40,069 bases of DNA from Bdellovibrionales bacterium. GTDB lineage: Bacteria; Bdellovibrionota; Bdellovibrionia; Bdellovibrionales; JAGQZY01. Of the stretch, positions 34,819-40,069 are shown one piece after another (the stretch's first letter is position 1; the number at the start of each line of letters is the position of its first letter). Below the pieces are notes generated by a model. That model was not told the origin of the DNA, did not search any database, and worked only from the letters and a program-made list of their open reading frames with translations. The stretch covers positions 1 through 40,069 of the forward strand of contig JAIEOS010000052.1 in the NCBI GenBank assembly GCA_019750295.1, in the 5' to 3' direction. The translations under genes were made by a program, and so were the position numbers.

Positions 34819-35766
34819 ATGCAGCCGCGCCCGCTGGAAGTTACGCTTTATAAATTGTTAAAGCCCAAGGGAGCGGTTTCGTATTTACTGGCGGTCAGTG
34901 GCGGATGTGATTCGATCGCCATGCTCCACGCCTTTGCTCAATTGCGTATGAAAATCGGCTTTTCTCTTTCCGTCGCTCACATTCATCACGGGGTGACGAC
35001 CGGAGAGTCCTCTTCCTTTCGTGACGACGCCTGGGAGTTTGTTCGCACTCAATGCAAAAAACTCGATATTCCCTTCCACAGCAATAAGGCCTCGCCGGCG
35101 CAACGGATAAAGTCCGAGGGAGAATCTGAGGCCCAGTTGCGGAAATTTCGCAGACAACATCTTAAAGAATTTTTAAAGACGACGAGAAGTGATTACGTCG
35201 TAATGGCCCAACACTCCGATGATCTTCTCGAAACACGTTTCATTCGTTTGCTCCGAGGAGTGGGAACTGAGGGTATTGTGGCGATGGAGCAAGAAAAAGG
35301 CGCTCTGCTTCGACCCTTTCTGTCGAATTCGAGAGAGGATTTAAAAAGGTACCTTGAGCATCTCGGTGAATCTTGGTGCGAAGATCCCTCCAACCAGTCG
35401 AAAAAATATCTGCGAAATTGGCTTCGTCAGTCATGGCTGCCCCTCCTCGAGCGAAAAAGGCCTGGAGCCTTACGGACCCTAGCTCGTTCTCTCGAGATTT
35501 TAGCTCAAATGACAGAGGCTAAAAGTGACGACGGCAAATATATTGAAGATCAGCGATTGTTGCGCCCAGTTTTTTTGCAATTGTCCCTCTCGGACAAAAG
35601 GCGAGTCGTGGCGAAATACTTTGGCCAGTGCGGATTTGAAAATTTCGGTCTTTCCCATATAAATGAACTAATTAAGCGTCTTGACGTCGAACAGAATGAT
35701 CTCACATTTAGACTATTGAAGAAAAATTGGCGAGCTAACGCACGGCACATTTGGTTCGAAGAGTAA
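34819..35766 (+). CDS. tilS: tRNA(Ile)-lysidine synthetase
   Basis: This 315-residue cytoplasmic enzyme has the PP-loop SGGCDS at residues 27-32 and AHIHHGV and AQHSDDLLETRFIRLLRGVG further on, as in TilS. It changes the wobble cytidine of tRNA-Ile to lysidine so that AUA codons are read correctly; it is essential. It is shorter than the E. coli form (about 430 residues) and lacks most of the extra C-terminal part, like several other bacterial TilS proteins. ftsH follows, an order common in many bacteria. Confidence 0.92.
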   Translation: MQPRPLEVTLYKLLKPKGAVSYLLAVSGGCDSIAMLHAFAQLRMKIGFSLSVAHIHHGVTTGESSSFRDDAWEFVRTQCKKLDIPFHSNKASPAQRIKSEGESEAQLRKFRRQHLKEFLKTTRSDYVVMAQHSDDLLETRFIRLLRGVGTEGIVAMEQEKGALLRPFLSNSREDLKRYLEHLGESWCEDPSNQSKKYLRNWLRQSWLPLLERKRPGALRTLARSLEILAQMTEAKSDDGKYIEDQRLLRPVFLQLSLSDKRRVVAKYFGQCGFENFGLSHINELIKRLDVEQNDLTFRLLKKNWRANARHIWFEE

Positions 35767-35780
35767 ATTCAGGATACAAT
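35751..35780 (+). promoter_or_regulatory. Possible ftsH promoter
   Basis: TACAAT (35775-35780, five of six) is preceded after 18 bases by TTGGTT (35751-35756) at the end of tilS. It would give ftsH a promoter of its own within the tilS-ftsH gap. Confidence 0.4.
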
Positions 35781-35831
35781 ATTCGCTAGGAATGAAAATG
35801 GCGAGTGGAACTTGTCGTTGAGGAGATTGAA

Positions 35832-37799
35832 ATGAGTTCATCACAAAAAACTATGGCATTTTGGGCGTTGGCGCTGGTGGTTGCGCTCATTGCTGTGCAG
35901 TTCTACCAGCAAAAGGCAGACACCTTCATTCGTGATTTCGATTACTCCAAGTATCACACCGCTGTTGATCAAGGAAAAGTGGAATCCGTAAGTATCCGCA
36001 AGTCTGATGGCAAGATTAGTGGCGTGGTTAAAGATCAATACGCCAAAGAATTGGGCGGCAAAAAATTTATCATCGACGGTGATACGGGCGATGAAGAGCG
36101 TCGCTTTCTTGAGCGCAACAATGTGGTGTTCAATTACGAGAGCAGTCAGGAAAACTCCTATTTGATTATTTTGTTCAACTGGCTACCGATGCTTTTTATC
36201 GTGGGTTTGTTGATTTTTCTATTTCGTCAGATTCAAGTGGGCGGCGGAAAGGCGATGTCGTTCGGTAAGAGTCGCGCTAAGCTCTTGACCGAGAACAAAG
36301 CTAAAGTTCTTTTTAAAGACGTAGCCGGCGTCGAAGAGGCAAAAGACGAACTTAAAGAGATCGTGAGTTTTTTAAAAGATCCTAAAAAATACACTCGCCT
36401 CGGCGGAAAAATCCCTAAAGGTGTGTTGATGGTGGGACCTCCGGGAACGGGTAAGACGCTCTTAGCGCGCGCTGTGGCCGGTGAAGCGGGTGTGCCGTTC
36501 TTTACAATCTCGGGTTCAGACTTTGTCGAAATGTTCGTAGGTGTGGGCGCGAGCCGCGTGCGCGATCTCTTCGAACAAGGGAAGAAGAATGCTCCGTGCT
36601 TGATCTTTATCGATGAGATCGATGCTGTTGGTCGCCATCGCGGTGCCGGTATGGGCGGTGGACACGATGAGCGCGAGCAAACATTAAACCAGATGCTGGT
36701 GGAGATGGATGGGTTTGAAAGTAATGAAGGTGTGATTCTCATTGCAGCGACCAATCGTCCTGACGTATTAGATCCCGCACTCCTTCGCCCAGGTCGTTTT
36801 GATCGACGAGTGGTGGTGAGCGCCCCGGATTTAAATGGTCGTGAGCGAATTCTTCAAGTTCACGCCAAAAAAGTTCCATTGTCTTCGAACGTAAATCTTA
36901 AAAAAATTGCTCGTGGGACTCCGGGCTTTAGCGGCGCGGATCTGGCGAACCTCGTCAACGAGGCGGCTTTAAATGCGGCTCGACTGGATCATAATAAAGT
37001 CACCATGGAAGATTTTGAGTTTGCGAAAGATAAAGTTCTTATGGGTGCAGAGCGCCGCTCAATGGTGATTAGCGAGGAAGATCGTAAGATCACAGCCTAT
37101 CACGAAGCGGGACACACGCTCATTGGAAAATTAATTAAGGGAACAGATCCAATTCACAAAGTGACGATTATCCCTCGAGGTATGGCTTTAGGGCTCACTC
37201 AATTCTTGCCTGAAGATGATCGTTTAAATCTATCGAAGCTCAAAGCTGAGAACATGCTCGTGATGATGTTCGGTGGTCGTGTGGCCGAAGAAATTATTTT
37301 TACAGATTACACGACAGGCGCAGGTAACGACATTGAGCGTGCGACCAATATTGCTCGCCGTATGGTGTGCGAATGGGGCATGAGCGAAAAGCTAGGACCT
37401 CTCTCTTACGGGAAGCAGGACGGCCCCGTGTTCTTGGGCATGCAACAGCACCAGGCTCGTGAGTACTCGGAGTCGAAGGCCGAAGAGATTGATTTAGAAA
37501 TTCAGAGAATCATTATGGATGCTTATAATAAAGCTCACCGGTTGTTGACAGACCATCTTCCGCTGCTTCATGAGCTTGCGAAAGCGCTTCTCGAGTTCGA
37601 AACGATCGATGCCGAACATGTTGAGATCATTTGTAAGGGTGGAACCGTGGACGATGTTCGTCGCCGCATTAAAGAGAACGAACAGTCCATGGCGAAAGAG
37701 CAAGAAGAGGCTCGCACCAAAGATGCGGCTCAAGAGCGCGAGGAGTTGATTGCCACTCCTGGCCGTGGATTAGGCGATCCTGATCCTCTCGGTGTTTAA
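35832..37799 (+). CDS. ftsH: ATP-dependent zinc metalloprotease FtsH
   Basis: This 655-residue membrane protease has two N-terminal membrane helices (about 7-25 and 115-135) around a small periplasmic domain, then an AAA+ domain with Walker A GPPGTGKT (about 201-208), Walker [12 protein letters not shown], and arginine-finger region [11 protein letters not shown]. The zinc motif HEAGH is near residue 423. It degrades misassembled membrane proteins and short-lived regulators. The ATG at 35832 follows GAGGAG at a normal distance; a GTG 27 bases upstream is less likely. The C-terminal tail is charged and ends in [13 protein letters not shown] terminator follows 17 bases after the stop. Confidence 0.96.
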   Translation: MSSSQKTMAFWALALVVALIAVQFYQQKADTFIRDFDYSKYHTAVDQGKVESVSIRKSDGKISGVVKDQYAKELGGKKFIIDGDTGDEERRFLERNNVVFNYESSQENSYLIILFNWLPMLFIVGLLIFLFRQIQVGGGKAMSFGKSRAKLLTENKAKVLFKDVAGVEEAKDELKEIVSFLKDPKKYTRLGGKIPKGVLMVGPPGTGKTLLARAVAGEAGVPFFTISGSDFVEMFVGVGASRVRDLFEQGKKNAPCLIFIDEIDAVGRHRGAGMGGGHDEREQTLNQMLVEMDGFESNEGVILIAATNRPDVLDPALLRPGRFDRRVVVSAPDLNGRERILQVHAKKVPLSSNVNLKKIARGTPGFSGADLANLVNEAALNAARLDHNKVTMEDFEFAKDKVLMGAERRSMVISEEDRKITAYHEAGHTLIGKLIKGTDPIHKVTIIPRGMALGLTQFLPEDDRLNLSKLKAENMLVMMFGGRVAEEIIFTDYTTGAGNDIERATNIARRMVCEWGMSEKLGPLSYGKQDGPVFLGMQQHQAREYSESKAEEIDLEIQRIIMDAYNKAHRLLTDHLPLLHELAKALLEFETIDAEHVEIICKGGTVDDVRRRIKENEQSMAKEQEEARTKDAAQEREELIATPGRGLGDPDPLGV

Positions 37800-37816
37800 C
37801 GAGATCCGCAGATGAT

Positions 37817-37848
37817 AAAAAAAGAGCGCTACAGGCGCTCTTTTTTTT
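37817..37848. terminator. Bidirectional terminator between ftsH and a convergent gene
   Basis: GAGCGC and GCGCTC form a stem around TACAG, flanked by A7 on the left and T8 on the right. It reads as a terminator on both strands, for ftsH and for the gene ending at 37867. Confidence 0.93.
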
Positions 37849-37866
37849 AGCTCTACATGTTTGATT

Positions 37867-38283
37867 CTAAAATCCAAAGGCGCTGCACTTTTCGAGTGAA
37901 ACGTTGTTTCCTTGTGTGAACGGTCCGCTAAAGTCACCTTTTTGAAATTCTGGATATCCATGGGGCCAGCCTTTTTCATCTCTCAAGATAAACTGAATTG
38001 TGGCTTTAGATCCATCTTGTGTCTTGAGAGTGTAAGTTAAAAATTTTGAACTTCCACTCACTTCGACCACACGAGTTTGGTTGATCACCGATGACTGGTG
38101 GCGAGTTTCTATGGACAGTACGCCGGGGGACTTTTGCACAGTCTCTTGGACTTTGACCGAATCCAATGCCAGTCGGTAGCTCAGGTTGCCGTGACCGCAA
38201 ATGATGACTTCTTGATTGTCGAAAGGGGAAGCTATTGCCAGAGTAGAACCCAGGGATAAAATAGCAAATACGAGGTGTTTCAT
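37867..38283 (-). CDS. Secreted hypothetical protein
   Basis: This 138-residue protein has a signal peptide (KHLVFAILSLGSTLAIASP) after a strong AAAGGAGA ribosome site. The mature part is beta-rich with two cysteines (IICGHG, EKCSAF) at its ends, which could form a disulfide. No family was recognised. The frame extends 12 codons upstream without protein-like character. It ends at the shared terminator after ftsH. Confidence 0.72.
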   Translation of the reverse strand: MKHLVFAILSLGSTLAIASPFDNQEVIICGHGNLSYRLALDSVKVQETVQKSPGVLSIETRHQSSVINQTRVVEVSGSSKFLTYTLKTQDGSKATIQFILRDEKGWPHGYPEFQKGDFSGPFTQGNNVSLEKCSAFGF

Positions 38284-38471
38284 ACGATCTCCTTTATTAT
38301 TATAATCCATCGGTATCATTGGGGCGTTTAAAGGGCTACGGGCGATGAATTTTTTTTAAGAAATCTAACATAAGGGTATGAATTTTAGCTTTAGAGGCCG
38401 TGCACGGAGATTGATGTCTATAGAAATTACATTTCGGAAAAGTCACTGGTCAAGCTGAAGGAGGTGACGTT

Positions 38472-39284
38472 ATGTCTTTCTCATCCATGCGACCCATATA
38501 TCTTTCCATCTTGGTTTTGATTCCATTTTCCAGTGGCCTTGCGAGTTCGGTGACCGAACTTCATGCGGTGAGACCCGCTCGATGCTCAAATATTTTCTCC
38601 AGGGGTAAACTAGAAAACTCAATGGTTGTGTCTTTTCCGCTTTTGGAAAAGATCCCACCCCTTGAACCCATAGAAGCCTTCCTACGTGACAAAGACCAAG
38701 ATGGGAAAGCTCATTATTTTTATTATGGCTGGGGAGAGCGAGCCCCCTTCGGAGAAAAAGACACGGGAGTTTGGCGTCGAGAACCTTCGATCAATAGTCG
38801 ATTTGATGTTTTCATTCTTAAGGCCGAGCCATTGGTGCCGACCGCAAGTTGGAATCTCCAAGGGCAGCCGCGAGTGGCAAAAATAGATGAGCTACGCTCT
38901 CAATATCGCCTCGTCTCTTACGCTAAATTTCCGGTGCCGCGATTTTTCACTCTGGTCCATCAGACGATCTTCTTAATGCGTGGAATTCAAAGCCACGTCA
39001 CACACCAACGCTACGAATCTGCAAAAGTAGATTTGTCCACAATCGTTAGTTCTCGTCCAGTGGTCGAACGACTAGAGGACTTCATTCGATCGTGGGAGAC
39101 CCGAGACGGGCGAGAAAAGCACATTCAGAGTTTAATGCTTTCCACCGTGCGGGAGGCCTTCGCGGAAAGTCGTGAGGGGGATATTCCTCTATTTATTCTG
39201 TCTTTATCTTCTAAACTGAACGCGCTTTTTCCTCCCGAGATTTCTGGGACATTGGTGGACTCCCTCCGCTCATTTCCAAGATAA
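38472..39284 (+). CDS. Secreted hypothetical protein
   Basis: This 270-residue protein follows a near-perfect ribosome site (AAGGAGGTGA, 38458-38467). It has a signal peptide (SSMRPIYLSILVLIPFSSGLA). The first third has an Asp-rich segment (DKDQDGKAHYFYYGW), reminiscent of a calcium-binding loop; the rest is helical and basic. No family was recognised. The preceding 188-base gap shows no clear structure besides the ribosome site. Confidence 0.7.
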   Translation: MSFSSMRPIYLSILVLIPFSSGLASSVTELHAVRPARCSNIFSRGKLENSMVVSFPLLEKIPPLEPIEAFLRDKDQDGKAHYFYYGWGERAPFGEKDTGVWRREPSINSRFDVFILKAEPLVPTASWNLQGQPRVAKIDELRSQYRLVSYAKFPVPRFFTLVHQTIFLMRGIQSHVTHQRYESAKVDLSTIVSSRPVVERLEDFIRSWETRDGREKHIQSLMLSTVREAFAESREGDIPLFILSLSSKLNALFPPEISGTLVDSLRSFPR

Positions 39285-39450
39285 TCTTTGGTTTTTTTTG
39301 TCTCATTACGAGACGCGAAACATCCCACATTTAAATTGTCGAACTTCTATATAGCTCCTTCTGGGAATCTCTAGGTGAAAGTCCAGTGATCGTTATGAGA
39401 TCGAAGTAGAGAATTTGAAGCGATGACTTTCAGTTTTTTAAAAAGCCGTC

Positions 39451-39456
39451 GATAAT
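39451..39456 (+). promoter_or_regulatory. -10-like box of the small Gln-rich protein gene, likely leaderless
   Basis: GATAAT ends exactly six bases before the ATG at 39463, and no ribosome site is present. The -35 region (TTTCAG with 17-base spacing) is weak. Confidence 0.4.
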
Positions 39457-39462
39457 CAGTTT

Positions 39463-39729
39463 ATGAAACACGTCATCTTCATCGTCGCCTGTGGCTTTTC
39501 ATCTCATCTCTTTGCCGATGAAACGCCCATACTCAGTTCCAAAGAGCGCGTCATGCAATTAAGTCAGCAGTACCATCAACAGCGCCGGTTACAACAAATC
39601 GCCGTGGAGCAAAAAGAGGCTGAAGCGCGCCACTTCAATCCCGACAGGACCTACGATAGTTTCACCTTGACCGAAGCCGACGAAATCCACGCCCCAGTGG
39701 CGAGCCGAGCTCCCGCACAAGCGCAGTGA
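39463..39729 (+). CDS. Small secreted Gln-rich protein
   Basis: This 88-residue protein has a signal peptide (KHVIFIVACGFSSHLFADE). A Gln-rich helix follows (QLSQQYHQQRRLQQIAVEQK) and the end is Ala/Pro-rich (PVASRAPAQAQ). No family was recognised. Both the signal peptide and sensible residue use support a real gene despite its size. The 178-base gap before it holds no clear gene. Confidence 0.55.
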   Translation: MKHVIFIVACGFSSHLFADETPILSSKERVMQLSQQYHQQRRLQQIAVEQKEAEARHFNPDRTYDSFTLTEADEIHAPVASRAPAQAQ

Positions 39730-39989
39730 TGCACAGATTCTGCCAAGCACCTCGAGAGAAGAGTTTTCGAAATTTCATCCATCCCTGAGAGCGTTGTCGT
39801 CTTGGCATCCCGCCAAGCCGAATTAAACCATTGTTTCTATTTTCATTTTTATCAAAAAAAACAAATTCCCAATCAAATAGGAAGCCCAAGGGGCAAGGAT
39901 GCCCCGCGCGGAAGGCCTCCATGGATGGACAGATCGAGAACAAATAATCACTGATGGTCCAGAGGAAAAAACGGCAAATTACTCATCCC
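39730..39989. other. Gene-free spacer before an insertion sequence
   Basis: No convincing gene is seen. There is a 6-bp hairpin at 39801-39817 (CTTGGC/GCCAAG) without a T-run, and an AT-rich stretch at 39821-39870. The open frame on the minus strand here (39662-39943) has no protein-like features. Confidence 0.5.
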
Positions 39990-40069
39990 ATAACCTAGGT
40001 TCAAGTATTAAGTGCAAATTTTCCCTCGAAGAATGCTTCCATCGGAGTGCGAAAGCCAAGTTTTTTCCT
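39990..40069 (-). mobile_element. 3' end of an IS30-like insertion sequence
   Basis: The window ends inside a transposase gene read from the minus strand. Just around its stop, the minus-strand bases TTGCACTTAATACTTGAACC resemble terminal inverted repeats of IS30-type elements, which in this family often overlap the last codons. The element boundary near 39990-39996 is an estimate; the other end lies beyond the window. Confidence 0.6.
40001..40069 (-). CDS. IS30-like transposase, C-terminal fragment (cut by window end)
   Basis: Twenty-two codons and a TGA stop are visible. The residues LGFRTPMEAFFEGKFALNT match the usual end of IS30-type DDE transposases (pattern LG-[FY]-[KR]-TP-x-E-x-F, then a short AL-x-T tail). 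The rest, including the catalytic residues, lies outside the window, so completeness cannot be judged. Confidence 0.65.
   Translation of the reverse strand, partial: RKKLGFRTPMEAFFEGKFALNT

Noticed and set aside
36233-36754. Long minus-strand frame inside ftsH
   Set aside because: It is antisense to the AAA+ core and rich in Pro, Ser and Thr, as expected from a shadow of conserved codons.
39801-39817. Hairpin as terminator
   Set aside because: No T-run follows on either strand and the stem is only 6 bp.

Overview
The window reads as a chromosomal segment of a predatory-lineage Gram-negative bacterium, most likely Bdellovibrionota (a Bdellovibrio-like relative). The evidence is the mix of families: a DUF4423/TIGR02147 regulator, a tail-fibre-like trimeric protein with an S74 chaperone, many small signal-peptide proteins and lipoproteins, a pseudo-lipobox ending in FQNCG, and an HD-GYP protein next to a PilZ gene. 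Base composition is near 50% GC. No rRNA, tRNA, CRISPR array or prophage was seen. The lineage is an inference; no marker gene was aligned.

Left part (1-9635). The window opens inside a large fibre protein built of nearly identical 438-bp repeats and ending in a self-cleaving chaperone domain. A Tat-exported DUF1513 propeller protein follows. Convergent to it is a tightly coupled four-gene minus-strand unit (8542 down to 4054): a small Gly/Asp-tailed secreted protein, a membrane-anchored solute-binding-like protein, a pentapeptide-repeat-like protein, and a fusion of an HTTM/carboxylase-like membrane domain with a PQQ-type propeller. This is the least familiar set in the window. A DUF2062 membrane protein and a small secreted protein come next.

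Middle part (9688-26668). It holds a UPF0016-type manganese exporter, the DUF4423 regulator, a multi-span membrane protein, an xdhC-mocA pair for molybdenum cofactor handling, a complete TolC-MacA-MacB type export operon with 4-nt overlaps, and a GAF-HD-GYP cyclic-di-GMP phosphodiesterase carrying a long insertion. These are followed by an envelope protein, a NodU/TobZ-type carbamoyltransferase with a small SxtJ-like partner, a chalcone-isomerase-like protein, a lipoprotein, a beta-barrel protein and two tandem DUF1990-like proteins.

Right part (26678-40069). A lipoprotein with the full catalytic set of peptidylarginine deiminases is separated from an amino-acid permease by a strong hairpin. 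Then come a glycine-rich RRM protein with a clear terminator, pgsA, a plus-strand series (secreted SRPBCC protein, PilZ, thioesterase, glpX, Cys-rich protein, SRPBCC, small acidic protein, tilS, ftsH), a bidirectional terminator and three small secreted proteins. The window ends in the 3' end of an IS30-like transposase.

Many genes at operon starts lack a Shine-Dalgarno sequence and instead have a -10-like hexamer ending six bases before the start codon, which suggests that leaderless transcripts are common here.
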